Shown: positions 35,520-48,160, counted from the first letter of the stretch. The stretch: 64,000 bases of DNA from Angiostrongylus vasorum (GCA_018806985.1 JADANN010000445.1:1862501-1926500); one strand, 5' to 3'. Numbers and translations are program-made. The notes: a model not told the origin generated them from the sequence alone.

Positions 35520-38500
35520 CTGCAATGCAACTATGGAATGCGGTGAATTCCGACTTGGTGAAACTGAAACCTCTACAAATGGATTTCCAACTGTGCAAAC
35601 AACGAAAAATAGTAGATTCTAGATAAGTTCCGTTCGTTACTTTTTCTCATGACGAGGCAGTGAAGGAGGCGAAATATAAAATAACGCTGCCTTTCCTTAC
35701 ATTCATTCTACTATGTTCCAATTCACACCCTCGCTTTTGAAACAACTCACGTTGCTCGTTTCAGGATGTCACCTTTGATGGCTATCGACATCGGAAGGCG
35801 GTTGATAGCACTGATGTCATACCCCTCCCCAAGTGAGAGCATGGCGTTCAATAGCTGGAATTAAATCAGGATTTCTCATATATTCTGATGGTCTGAACAT
35901 AACCGAACGAGGCAGATGAGATTCACCTGTAGCTGGTCGCGAGTGGCAGCGAGACGAAGTACGTTTCTCAACTGACCGCGCATGTCTCTTATAGGTGAAC
36001 GCATTACCACTCGAGCTCCGTAGGAGAGGAGCAAATGAACTACTCGCGGATCCACCTGAAAACTCAGCAGGTTTTTAGATTTTCAAAATTTGAAGAAAAA
36101 TGGAACTTCATCGCTACTGACGACATCTCTGGATCGGAAATATTCGACAAAAGGGCTCTTCAGTTGCGATCCGTCATCGAACCGATGTTGAATGTTTGGG
36201 TCGGCCCCCCGCCTCAAGAAGTAGACGCAGAATCTCGTACTGATGCTCGAGAACTGAAACGAAGATGTTAATGAAATCAGCGAAAACAAACATGATTGAT
36301 TCATCACATGATTCAATTTCCAACACATTTCTTGCTCTCCTAAGCAAAAAGAGACTTTACGTTTCTATTCAAATAAAAATTTACGACTCCAACATAAAGA
36401 TTGCTTTCGTCAAATCGGTGTTTTTCTTAACTGTTACTTAATATCTGAACCTGAACAAGTGGCAAGATGTAGAGCCGAACCGATATAAGTATGAATGGCG
36501 TTAACATCAGCACCTGCTTCAATAACCATCTAAACGAAATGTCGTGTTAAAAAATATATGGATAGCTTGTGTAGAAATATTTACTTTGAAAAAGAAAATG
36601 AAAACAACTCTAAATCCAACCTTGAGAATTGTTGGGTCGTCCTTAAGTACTGCGATATCAATCACTGACGGTTTTCTGTACCCTTTTGGCATTGTGACGT
36701 TAGCCCCGAGCTGAATTGTTATCATTTCAAGCATCTGTAGCCTCATAATTGCAAGAAACTGTACTTTCGAAAGTGTGATAATAAAATAGAACCTAGTAGG
36801 ATCATCTTAGTTGGTGATAAGCTACACTAGCCGGACTATTGCGTTTCAGATTATGAGTAAATTCCATAAAAATGATTTCCATGTCACCAACATGCGATAC
36901 TCTCTGCCAACACCTGAGAACACTCAAGCATTACTATATCAGGATCCAAGAAGCTGAATGCTCGGAAATCAACGAAGCAACTTCAGTTACTTTGCAGAGC
37001 GAGCTCTGTTGTTCATAACATCGTGTAGCCTAAGCGCTAGACTTGCAAAGATTGTGCAGAAAGTCAAAGTGGCATAATATATCACATTATAGCTGGACGT
37101 GTACAAAACTATGCTCTCGACAAATGTAGAATAGAAGAATGGAATAACAGAGGAGCTTAGCTGGAGGACTTCTTCGAGTACAACTTACGCACCACGAAGA
37201 TTCACTCTGCGAAATAAGTGAAGATGATGCTGGGTGTAGTTCTATGAAGCCGTTCATCTACAGAGTGATCGTCTCACCTCTTTTGCATCTTGTTCGTTTA
37301 CCCGTCACATCAAAGCGTACAATAACACCAGTTTGATAAGATGGTATTTCATGGAGACCGACGAGAGCCAAGAAATAGGAACTCTCAAGAAAAAAAGATC
37401 CCAATGTAGGGTTGTGACCACCACAGAACTCAGGCGCATCGCTCTCAATCCACACGGTATTATCGGTGAAGGAAAAAGTATTATTGAACAGTGATAGATC
37501 TCAAGTAACATTTCTCGTTCGAAAAGACAATACTTTTTTCTCTTATGATGAAGCATATGCTGGAGTACTCGTTGAAAACAATGTCAAGAAATCTACTTAT
37601 CACAAGCGGCCTCGAAACCATGCCAAACATGAGATACCTTCATTTTCGAAGCATTCCAACATTCTCGTGAGTACAGATTGATTTCTAAGAAAGCCAAAGC
37701 AACTGGGACTACAGCGAAAAAAGATAAGTGGGAACAGGTGTTTGATAGGCAACGTGCAGTAAATGCTAGCGACATCACTATGTATGGGATGCGGCTCTTT
37801 ATATAGTTATCGGGAGGTCAATTGGCTAGTCATAGAATTCGCAGCCATTACAGAAATAATTGCGTTTCTGGAAGAATCGTAAAGAGGCTCTTCTAGGAAA
37901 CCAGGCTCATGGAGATTAGTACTTGGCTGGCTATGGTAAAGAATTGCGAACGTACTAATACGACTAACCTACAACACCAAAAAAAAACAATACTCAACCA
38001 GAATTTAACGCTTATATGAGGACAGAAGCTCACAGGCCCTAAATCGCAGCCGAACTTGAACCACCTTCGTAGGTAATCGTTGCAGCCAAAGAAACAACCC
38101 AAAGAAACAACTGGAAGAAGTGCTTGGGTGTGACCATGAACACGTGTCATTGACCTACATAACTAAGTAACGATGTGTAGGTGGCCCAGCTACTGTCACA
38201 ATTAAGCCCACTTAAGGGCTCTAACAGAACAAATACATTGTTGATGACTGCATAGTGATGAAGTTGACCTACCCCGATGAGGAACTCCACCAACTGGGCG
38301 CTTCCACTAAGTACGGCGTAGTGCATGGGCGTGCGTAAGTCCTGACGCAAGTCGGCTTTCGCGTTCACGTCTCCGCCATATTTGTGAAGAATTCTAAGCA
38401 TCTATATTTAAATTTTGTGTGTCTGATTCATTCTTGTTATGCCTGAATAGGACTGGTTTCGATTCAATTTCGAAATCTGCTCACTTCATTGGTTAATTTC

Positions 38501-40754
38501 CTATAGAAACAAATAAAAACATTGTTTCCCAGCTTTAGAAAGTTTTCCACGTTTTATTCTCTTCCAAAACCTTTGCTCATCTTTCTTTTGAGAAAGCCAG
38601 TTTTCTTTTAAGGTTTATTTCGAAGCAGTTCCTCAATTTTAGTCATCAATTCCAAAATGTCAGTACCTGATCGCCTCGATGCCGTTTTGCTTGAATCGAC
38701 AAGCCTTCATTATCGGAGTAAGTCCTTTACGGTCGAACACATTCGGATTTGCGCCATATTTAAGCTTAACATGGAGAACATTGTTGTATGTGACATTTCA
38801 TTTTCTAACTGATTTGGATCGAATTTAGTTTTGAAATTAATCAAGTTGAAATACTGAATAAGAGTAAGAATTTAGGAGGAACGGTAGGAGGTAGGAGGTT
38901 CCTCCCAACGGTTTACCGCCTCATCGTGGCTGGGAGGTGTTCCTGGGTGTCGGGCTTCGATGTACAGCCGGGGGATTCATCTCCTTGGAAGGGTCTCCCA
39001 ACCTGAGGAGTCCGGCGTTTTCACTAGGAAGCCTAACTAAGAGTAAACCAATACCAGAATCCACCACCGTCCTGGTTTCAGACTAGTCGCATGGTGGCAA
39101 AATATCCCACTAATCCACAAGAGGTGCGACTGCCTGTGGTGGTGAAGAGCGCGGCTAACTTTGGCCACGCTTACCTCGTGATTCAAGGAAGCTACAATGG
39201 CTAGACCAGCAAATCTCCTAAAAAGTGGAGGTTATGCTGAGGCTCGCACAACCAGTGAGGATGGGCCATCCAAGTATTCAAGTATCCAAGTTAGGAGGAA
39301 AAGAATGAAAAATAAGATGTTAAGGAGAAATTTGGAAGATAAATATTCTACTAGGCCATAGAAATTGAGTTAAGCCACTATTCTGGATTTGGTGTGCAGG
39401 GAAAACTTGCAGGCCAATAGTCAGTAATTATCAATTATTGTAATCAATAAATTACTCCAGCTTTCGCACCACAGATTGGCAGTGCATCGACTCCAGTAAA
39501 AGTTGAAATCTTGAAAGACTGGCAAGTATGTGAGGGCAATCAGAATTCACTTCATACCAACTTCACTAACGAATTAAATATGAAGGAAGGTGAATTTAAG
39601 AAAAAGCCATATCGGATCGAACCAGGAGCTCGATGAAGTTGGTGTCGAGAGGGCTGACATGAGTGATTTCCGGCCCGTCGAAGTAGATCGCATTCGGAGA
39701 GGCGCCATTCTGCAGCAACAAACGAGCACATTCGTAGTGTCCATTCTGAAAAAATTCGGCGAAACACTCATAACTAGTAAGAGAGTAGTAAACTACACAC
39801 CACGCATTACAGATGGATATGGCTCAGTTGATAAGCAATCAAAAAGATTTCTAGCACTCTTTTTCACAACTGCACTCAGCCTTGTTTCTAACGACTCGAT
39901 ATTTTCATTGTTCGGGAGATGTCAGCTGACAGCCGTCAGCTAACCACTTTTTCCTCTAATCTAAACACTGTCCGCTACTGCATATCCTCAATGAATTCCT
40001 TTCATAAATAGAAGACAATAGAGACATCGATTTCTGCAAACATCAATTTATAAAACTCGGCATTGATCAATCCCTGAGGGATGCGCCATGCATTCGACTT
40101 CATTAAGCATCGTTTGGAGGTGACTGAACGCATACCTGGATTCGTGGTGGCCCCACCGATGTATCGAAAACGTGCTGCTATCCTCCCAGACAAGTCTGGT
40201 ACCAATTTGCCGACCTCGGAGGGATGAGAGGCTTGGTGGGCCAGGGGGCGCAGGGATCGATCCCATGTGTGTGCTGCAGCGCGCCTCCGACCGCTGCGCC
40301 ACACGCGTCCTTGTCAATTTATATAGTATCATTAACAAGTCATTTTTTTTAAAACATCAGCTCACTTTTTAAAACTGCTTTCGGAATATCCATTCCTATT
40401 CGCTATCTTCGACGTTCTTTTTTTAAAAAAAATTCAACGAGATCTGTACGGTAAAGCTTGTCATTTTTTACCTTAATAGCTAGTCGAAGGGGTTCATCAA
40501 TATTTTTCTCGGCTCGGATATTTTCCATTTACTCCGATTACCGGTATTTCGTATTGGTGTACTGTTTCGGTGTACTGTAATGAAAAGTTTGACGTTGCAA
40601 AAAACTCGTGGAACAAACTTGGGCCAGACATCAGCAAACCTCTAGTAACAGCTTAATCATTCTGTAGTAGCCATGTTCTGCGCAGAGATGAAGTGCAGAG
40701 CATCCCACTTCGTCAACTGCGTCAACCTTAGAAAAAATAATTCATGAAGAGTTA

Positions 40755-40832
<78 letters not shown>

Positions 40833-43800
40833 TGAGTAAATATGGACTGGTACTGTGGAAGGATATTCAAAACAAGTGCTGCTGTGAGCTGAGAATGAAA
40901 TCCAGAATAAAATAACCAGGAAAATGAAGTTGCATAGAAATGAGCTCGTGAAGAGCTTACAAAACCCTACAATGACAAATTCTGTGCTCATGCACGGAAT
41001 AAATGAACACAGAAAAACAAGGACCAAAATCTGGGCATTTACATTATCAACTTTAGTAGCTACCTGTTTAGGGAGATGATGATAGCGCACAAGTTTCCTC
41101 TTGAATGTTTCGTAGCTCAGAACCCTTACAGAATATGAAACAATACTGGTTTCTGACTTGATCTCTGATGGTTTCATCACTGTGGAGGTCGCACAATAAA
41201 TGGAACATGAAGTAGTGCTGTTTTGGGGTAATCATGCTTTTTCAATTAAATGGCTATCCACTTCACTAATTGTGCTGAATAAAATTATTGCTGGAATGGG
41301 CCAAATATTGGAAATTAGAGGGTATGGAATTGGCGGGAAAATTCGGAAAATTGCTATGATTCTAGTTTTAATCAATTCCAGGAAAAACGTTTGGTAGAGG
41401 AAGAAGTGGTGAGAAATGACAACAGTGAACAAATCTGCTAGTCAACAGATCTTGTGAAGAGAACTGGGTTGGCAGTTTCTCGTTTGAAAATAAGCGAAAT
41501 TTAACAAGAGAAGCAGAAGTTCATTCACCTTGGCGCCGTTAGTGAGCAGAAGCTTCGCCGCACTCAAGTTGTTGATGTAGCAGGCGTAGTGCAGGGGCGT
41601 GAGGCCTCGAGTCACCTCTAGGTTGGGCTGTAAGCAAAACCTGAGACAAACACAAACATTCGGGCTATTAGGCGAGTTAGGGATAGCGCTGGTGTGAAAG
41701 ACCTCTGATGGTTCTATATTTACCTCCCCAGCACTCAGTTGCCTCAGGATCGCAGAACTGCTTTGGAGAACGCTAACAACTTGTAGCAAGGACATGAAAT
41801 CGCTCAAGGCCAGCCATTGCCATTACCATTTGCCAACATCTCAATGAAGCTAGGGCTTCAACCAGTAATAAAGCAGATGGGCTTCCAAGTCTTTTTCACA
41901 GCCATAACCACAGCAAAATTGTGAACAGTATGCTAGTGCCGAACGACCGATATTAATTTTTTAATAGGTGCCTACAACTTCTCATAACTACACTAATTTA
42001 TGGGTTACGAACCTGCTGGTCTCATAGAACAGGGTCCGACTTATCGCTCTATATGCGTGAATTTTTTTCTGAAATGTTCCCTTGACTTTAGGGTCTGTTT
42101 ACATCGTGAAAGCTTCAAAAATCACGGAAAAGAGAAAGCCAAGTTCCTAATGTCAAATTGTTTGCGCAAAACATATGCACTTGAAGACACCGTTTTTCTC
42201 CTGGTTATTCCGACCCTTCAGTCGCTTCGGTAATTAAAATACAACTCTACGAAAAAAAAACTAACACCAAAAAAATACGCGTGGTTAAACTGCATAGAAC
42301 CAGATGTTCATCTCATTAGAATAAAACGACCTGTATCCTTTTAGATTCCGGGTTTTTTCTCAATTAATAAAATTCTGAGCGCAATAGTTTTCGGAGACAT
42401 GTGATTGCATACAATGCACATCGTCCATTGTATGGTTAGGCTTACTGTTGATCAGGTACTTGTTGAATACACCTAGATTTTTTTGCGTTTCTCCAGAAAA
42501 TAACACGACTACTACTTTATTCATTTTTTTTCACGTGATCCGAGACATTACTGATCCAAGCAGTGCTTGCATTCGATTAGTTCCATTGCATAAATCACCC
42601 ACAAGGTTTTCGTATTTGTTCGTGGAATCATCTGTTACTGGAGGATTTTTTTGTTCCGCTTCATGAATGTTGGTCGAAAGATGATAAAGTCGATTCTCTC
42701 TGGAATCCTGGAATAGCCATGCTAGGGCGTTCCTAGATCATCATCAAAGGCAACTTCCTGATCAGCCGACATCTTCAGCCACTGCGCCACTAACCTTCCC
42801 GCTCCCAAGAACGAAATAGTGGTTTTCTTACGATGATGAAATAATGGAAACGTTTGTGACGTGTCACGAACTCATGAATTTCGAGAAACTGCATCATGAA
42901 CAAGTATTGAAGATTTGCACGGCACATTCATCCGGTCCACACGTTTAGTTAGAGACAAACGCTCAGGGCTAAACGCTTGAGGTGCATTGGATACAATGCA
43001 TCTGTTGCGAAAGTGATCGTCATTTTCAACCATAAAGAAATATATCACAGGTCATTAGACTTTATAAGTCTGAACAAAAAACCATTAGGCTACAGGTTTT
43101 TTGGCTGCACTATACAGTTACACTATTCTAGGAAAATGAAATTCTTATTTTCAAGAGCCCATGAAACAGATTTTTCACGTTATGGTTCCTATTTAGGACG
43201 CGAAGGCCACCGAATAACTGAGATGTCCAGAGTGATACAGTAGTGTTCTCCGTGTACCGCTTTTCGCTTGCGATTGCTAGTTTTGCGTTGGAAATTTGAA
43301 AAGCTTAGGTTATATTTTTCAGCCATTCAGGGTTTTATTTCTAAACATAAACAACAACATAAATAGAAAGAAAACTATACGAAAGGCTACGTCTATGCTA
43401 TCAAGGCGATAGAACATAGCCTATTCTATTTAATGGCGTAGTTTAAAACCCCTTAAATTTTCTCGGGAAACCAGTGTCAGCCGTGGAAAAACCAGCTCCG
43501 GACTTTTTGCGTTAAGGAGCAGTCGAAATTTAATAGTTTGCGAATCAGCTAGTATTATCCCCTCAGTAGTGAGCCGATGTCACTATTAAAGAAAAACATT
43601 CGCTCTACTGGGCTGAGAAATGGCGCGTTGAGAAAAGCTACGAGTTTAAAACGATCGAAAACCGCCTACCTGAGCACCGCAAATGAGAAGAGTGCGAATC
43701 TCATCAATCGATGCATAGCTTGTGATTTTGTCGGCCAACTGCCGCTAAAAAATGAACATGCGTTAGATGTCGAAAATGCTACTGAAAGTGTGATTTAGCA

Positions 43801-45610
43801 ATGTTTCAAATGTATGAGTGATTTTGTGAATGTGTTGGATTGCATGCGACAGCATGTCGCGAGCACCTCGCCCGGCGCGATTTGCATGCGAACACGAACA
43901 GCTGGGCATGATGGATCGGTGCTGGCACTCTGCTGAGAAACGCACCCTTAACCTCAGACCTCACACCGGCACAAGCGGAGCTGTTGTGTGTCCGGCGTCC
44001 TGGCGCACACGTGCTGGCACAGACTATTCCAGCACGTACACAGTCCTGGCACCAACCTCAGAGCAAAGATCGAGCGCTTCATCAACGGCACGCCTTCCCT
44101 AGCACCTCCAGACCTCACATTTTCTATTGTGTTCGAGTCTATTTAACAGAGAACATACACGTAATGGAAAAGTGGTGGTTGAGTAGCTTTTCTTACTTTA
44201 AATATGCCATCCTATTCACACTCGTTCATTTTTTCTGCATTTAATTTCGATGGATAAACGAATTGCTTTGCAATAACTATCTGTAAAAGATAAAGGGTAA
44301 AGTGTTCGACCTTGAACAATCCCTGAGAGTTGCGCCATACGTTCGACATCATTAAGAAACGTTAGAGAGCATTTAATGTATTTCTGGCAGTATACAATGA
44401 CTTGCAGTGGACTACCAATTAATTAAGCCAGTATTGCTACCCTCCCAGATAAGTTCACTACTAATTTTCCAACCCCGGATAGAATAGACTTTGTGATTCC
44501 GGGGTGTGGGGTCGAACCAAAAATTCCGTATGTATTGCAGAGCACGTCGATCCACTGCGCTACAGGCGCTCTTAATAACCAACATTATTACTTGTAATCT
44601 CCATGTTCCCACAGGGCACCAACGCTACTGATTTTGCCTTCGCTCGATCAAGAGAAACGGAGAACGTCTTGCCTTGGTATGTTTCTTTTTCACTGCTTTT
44701 GGCAAGATTGTAACAGATGGCTCGTCCTGCTCTGACATGGTCCTATGATTGTTGTCAGTCGTGTTTCGCGATAGGAATGTTTACCTCCTTTCCATCGTGC
44801 CAGGCTTTGCAGGAACATAAACTCGTTGTACGTCATAATTATACGCCCAGGAACAGTCCATACATGAGAAGGTAAACGATTAAGGGAGTTGTAGTGATGT
44901 AGTGATATAATAAAAACAGTAGCCACGTTGTTGCTAAGAATGTCGAAACTTAAGACTCTAGAGGTCATCTCGTATCAGCACCCTTTAGATTTAGAGTGCC
45001 CGAAGAAGCTTGGAACAGTTTAGTGAAGAAGAACGGAAACAAGGATGGTGAGCTGATTTCGTCGTAACATCGGTAATCAAGTGTTCGAACACGAAGCATG
45101 AAACGAACATGAATATAGCGGCGACGATGAATAGGACCTTCCTAGGAGAATCTTCAGTACAATCGAAGAAAGAATTTGAGGAGAGAGAGAGTACACTTAA
45201 CCGAAAGCTAACAAAATTCGACATTTCCTATTTCTTAAACAAGGTAATCGACTATTCTAAAGCTCTCATATTTAAGCAATTGAGGACCTGATCAAGCTCT
45301 CATTCAAGGTTTCATATCTTAGCAAGCACTTGAGGGCTGGACACTCTAAGTCGAAAAGTGTAAATATTACAAGTTCGAGTACATGAGGAAATTCGTACGC
45401 TTCCCATCTATAGTGGAAAATTGGATGTCGTTAGATAGAAGGCACATGAAAAAGTTAAATCTTCCAGAAACCTTCACTTGATCGAAAATTCCCACATGGA
45501 ATAAGCGAAATGAACAGACGGTAACCAGAAATACTATCCACCAGACTAACCTGCAATTGACGTTGCTGCTCTTCGGTAAGACTCGGTATATCCTGGGAAA
45601 TGACCATCAT
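35387..45610 (-). CDS. Ankyrin-repeat and SOCS-box (ASB) protein
   Basis: ASB proteins bind a substrate through ankyrin repeats and recruit Elongin B/C and Cullin-5 through the SOCS box, forming a ubiquitin ligase. Fourteen exons (5-prime to 3-prime): 45,610-45,551; 43,744-43,670; 41,628-41,530; 40,726-40,640; 40,574-40,472; 39,745-39,623; 38,764-38,667; 38,393-38,273; 36,710-36,621; 36,529-36,451; 36,253-36,122; 36,055-35,927; 35,854-35,751; 35,519-35,387. All have GT-AG borders and matching phases, about 476 residues. Ankyrin motifs: GLTPLHYACYINN, GCSALHLCAEHGY, PLRLAIKNGHYECARLLLQ, GLTPIMKACR, RTPMHYAVLSG, GSALHLATCS. The last exon is a SOCS box: BC box SLQQICRLHLRSVV and Cullin box QLPIPTHMKDYV. 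Two exons need removal of one base from a homopolymer to stay open (runs at 36,205-36,210 and 40,503-40,507). The first exon (MMVISQDIPSLTEEQQRQLQ) fits by phase only and is the least certain. The orthologue within the ASB family was not determined. Confidence 0.88.
37000..38150. other. ASB intron, nothing recognised
   Basis: Part of the 1.56-kb intron 36,711-38,272. Frames at 37,258-37,681 have acceptor-like and donor-like ends, but their peptides do not continue the ankyrin repeat, and the flanking exons already join in phase (FLIG to LGANVTMP). Confidence 0.6.
38888..39300 (-). repeat. Family B interspersed repeat in ASB intron
   Basis: ctcccaacggtttaccgcct, gggaggtgttcctgggtgtc, gaagcctaactaagagtaaa, accagtgaggatgggccatc. 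Confidence 0.8.
40055..40312 (-). mobile_element. tRNA-derived SINE, family A (copy A7)
   Basis: Minus head gtgtggcgcagcggtcggag, B-box-like gatcgatccc, body ggtaccagacttgtctggga. It lies in an ASB intron in the same orientation as the gene. Confidence 0.9.
40758..40833. repeat. (TA)n microsatellite in ASB intron
   Basis: About 75 bp of TA repeats interrupted once by a ca step. Confidence 0.97.
41830..43665. other. ASB intron, 1.8 kb, mostly unassigned
   Basis: Holds a decayed family C SINE near 42,665-42,815 (tggtcgaaagatg, gattctctctggaatcctgg, ccactgcgccac). The remainder shows no exon that fits between the flanking phase-0 exons. Confidence 0.5.
43800..44110. other. GC-rich island in ASB intron
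   Basis: Higher GC than its surroundings, with recurrent tgctggcac / gtgctggcac words. It is open on both strands (90-codon plus frame, 60-codon minus frame) but has no recognised domain. It could be an unclassified repeat or a promoter-like element. No exon is needed here. Confidence 0.35.
44287..44575 (-). mobile_element. tRNA-derived SINE, family A (copy A8), diverged
   Basis: Plus shows gaacaatccctgagagttgc at the tail and the complement head ccactgcgctacaggcgctc. Confidence 0.8.
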
Positions 45611-45619
45611 CGAGAATGA

Positions 45620-47195
45620 GTGAGAAGCGGTCTTAGAGCCAAGCGCCACGCCCTTGAGATAGTCATGTGAGCGGCAAGTGTTCGTGGCCAGGCCTGACCC
45701 ATCAAGCGCAACTGACTTCGACTTTGTCAAAGATCAAAGCCCACGTTGATAAGTGAGAAGCTCCTGTTATTCGTAGGGAGTGCTAGCAGTACTTGTCTAC
45801 CTACGTCGTCTTATCAGTACTCAGACTTATAAGACATCTAGATAGCTTGTTTTTTAAAGGTCATGGATCCCGTAACAACTTTTACATTTGACAGTCTGTG
45901 TTGCAATCATCTACGAAAGTGAGTTTTCTGCCTTGTGACTAGGAAGATCTTAACAAGAAGAAATCCTTACGCTCATTGGCTCACCGATCGATAACGATCG
46001 AATCCTAGTTGATCGAATCATAAATCCATCATAATTCTTTTCCTTGTAGATTACAAAGTCTATTCTCTGTGGCAAGCGAAGCGAAATCCTTAGTGGTGTT
46101 GCTTCAAATTACTGTTATTATTCTTACTTTTTTCAGAGAATGTTTTACTTTTGTAACCATCAGGTGTTCAAGTAGCTATCTTGTGGAAAGGGTCAACTGT
46201 CGAACTCGGACATGTTTTTTGTGCACGTAGGAACTCGGAAAAATCAATAATTCCCAAAATATCTGGTCGATGGGATTAAAAAGCTCCAAGGAATAATTAT
46301 AGGGGCAAAATACTCAAGCATGAGCAATGCATAGAAACACGTCACATACTGCCGAATTCCGAGTGCGAGAGCTCAAATGCGTATCCTCTTACTGTAACTT
46401 TGTTTGATTTTGTTAAAACACAAGTGACCACCTCACCTGACTCAGAATCGCGAGTGAACCAAGCTCGACCTCCGATGACTACTCGTAATTATTTATACAG
46501 TCTAATTTCTCAGGTGATGACTGCTCAAGTGAGTGACATATGTTCACCCGGAACAAGCTTCGATCCGATCACCCGGAACGAAATGCTGCGATATGAGAGC
46601 GTTTCACTGACGGAAATACACTTTTCAAAGATGCTCACGGTTCTTGGTCCATCATTCAACCGCTGGTCTCTGCTTGTTCACCCGGAACAAAGTGCTGTTA
46701 GATTCCAGCGTTTCACTAATGGAAAAACATTTTTCGACGACACTCAAGGTTCCTGGTTAGATCGGTACCGCTCACTGGTCGTCGCTTCCTCTCGGCTTCT
46801 GTGTTTGGTCAGCGTGCTGAAGATTTACAAGATACATCTACAAAAAGCACTGGGAAGTCCTTTCACGCCAAATTCACATTGTACTCCTGAGGTGGGGGTA
46901 GCCTACGGCAGTTAGCCCAATGTTGACCAATTCCGTCAGTGCTATCCTTTATGCCAGCAAAATCATTCTGTGAGCAAAACATGCCATTCACTCAACTCTA
47001 AGATGCGTAGTGGAATCGAGTGCGTGACAACGCTCAGAAATTGGGTGCTTTACTCTTTCTATGCTTCACATTTGAATGCTTTGTTTAAGCAAAAACTATT
47101 AACTTTAAATATCTTAAGGACCGACTTACATTAAACCTTGGTAACAATAATCAGTAATTTTCTCTAGGATTGAGCACACACGAGGTCGGTATAAA
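45620..47195. other. Intergenic between ASB and ZP genes, with a repetitive open frame
   Basis: A plus-strand open stretch (46,400-46,915, 171 codons, opening with TTG rather than ATG) contains two diverged copies of an 81-bp unit starting tcacccggaac, at about 46,567-46,648 and 46,677-46,758, and a third partial start at 46,541. No recognised domain. A protein-coding role is doubtful. Confidence 0.35.
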
Positions 47196-47199
47196 AACT

Positions 47200-47640
47200 T
47201 TTATTCGGCTAACGACTTCGACACCTTCGCTTCCCTCAGAGCCGCGTTGATCCCAGTCGAGGGACCACAGCTGGTCGTTGTTGCATCGAGTCGATTCCAG
47301 TGGAGGGAACACCGCTCAAGTGGGGAACTTCACTGAGCGGCAATATGATCCTCAGCACTCAATACGTCCCTTTTTAAGCCACTACGTGATACACTACGTG
47401 ACAGCAAATGAAGTACCAACTGCTACAGGGACGCCTTCCGGCTCAAGGCAGATCATACTGGAGACGGGAATAGATCAATACCCGTCATGTAAAAGGTCAC
47501 CGTTGGGTGAGGTTAACCATTCCGGCGGTGCTCATTGCACTGAATTTGACTCGATGCGACAACGAACACTCACACCGCGACATCGACCAGGTGTGAAACA
47601 TTGACTAGGATTGACGTGGCTCTGAGGTAGGCGCACGAGT
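47200..47640. mobile_element. Non-autonomous inverted-repeat element
   Basis: The left arm (ccctcagagccgcgttgatc, ggtcgttgttgcatcgagtc) is mirrored by the right arm, whose complement reads cctcagagccacgtcaatcc and tcgttgtcgcatcgagtc. The left edge carries the cacacgaggtcggtataaaa string related to the MITE terminus at 61,581. No transposase frame was seen. Confidence 0.65.
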
Positions 47641-47804
47641 AAATGAAACGACGTGCTTTGAGGATTTAAGTACCAGGAGCTCAATAAGATCAATTCCTAA
47701 GAACGTATAAATAAATATATTGATTATTTACTTCGAGGTTTACAGAAAGAATAGACAGAAAAGATACAGGTTTCTCTTGTGAGTTGTTATTTTTTTTCTT
47801 TTTA

Positions 47805-48160
47805 TATAACCAGTCTTCACGTCTACTGTGCGGATCCCAGCAATTCTCACATTCGATTTCCTCGTTTCCTCGCATCCATTGTCCACGAAGATCTCCAACT
47901 TTTTTACGTGTGACTTCGCTTGCTGCTTGAAGATTTTCATTTCATCTTCCCCTACAATGCTGGTCGAGCATTTCTTCCTGGAGTCCTGAGATAGCCGGGC
48001 TGGAGCGTTCCCAACTAAATTGCAAAGAGTGATCTTTTTTTTCCCAGATAACCCACCTCCGGAGGGATGAGAGGCTTGGTTGGCCCTGAGTGGAATCGAT
48101 CTAGCACCATGCTCGTGATGACGGACATCACTATCATGGTGCTAACCGCCCCCTTTTCTT
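47805..48160 (-). mobile_element. tRNA-derived SINE, family C
   Basis: Same string order as the 7,070-7,440 copy: cttcacgtctactgtgcgga, tttttacgtgtgacttcg, gagtcctgagatagccggg, ggagggatgagaggcttggt, and the complement B-box gagtggaatcgat. Confidence 0.78.

Noticed and set aside
37258..37556. Open frames with splice-like ends in an ASB intron
   Set aside because: No ankyrin consensus, and the flanking exons already connect in phase with a perfect repeat.
41064..41180. Minus-strand open segment (VLSYETFKRK, then LVRYHHLPKQ) with a good phase-0 donor, considered as an ASB exon
   Set aside because: Exons 41,628-41,530 and 40,726-40,640 join directly as one ankyrin repeat (NGAK to VDAVDEVG). Adding this piece would break the repeat.
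41724..41772. Possible small ASB exon (SSAILRQLSAGE)
   Set aside because: The exon at 43,744-43,670 ends CGAQ and continues naturally into PNLEVTRGLTPL; this piece would interrupt the hairpin.
46400..46915. Longest open frame in the window, considered as a gene
   Set aside because: It opens with TTG, has no early Met, carries internal diverged DNA repeats and has no domain. Kept only as an observation.
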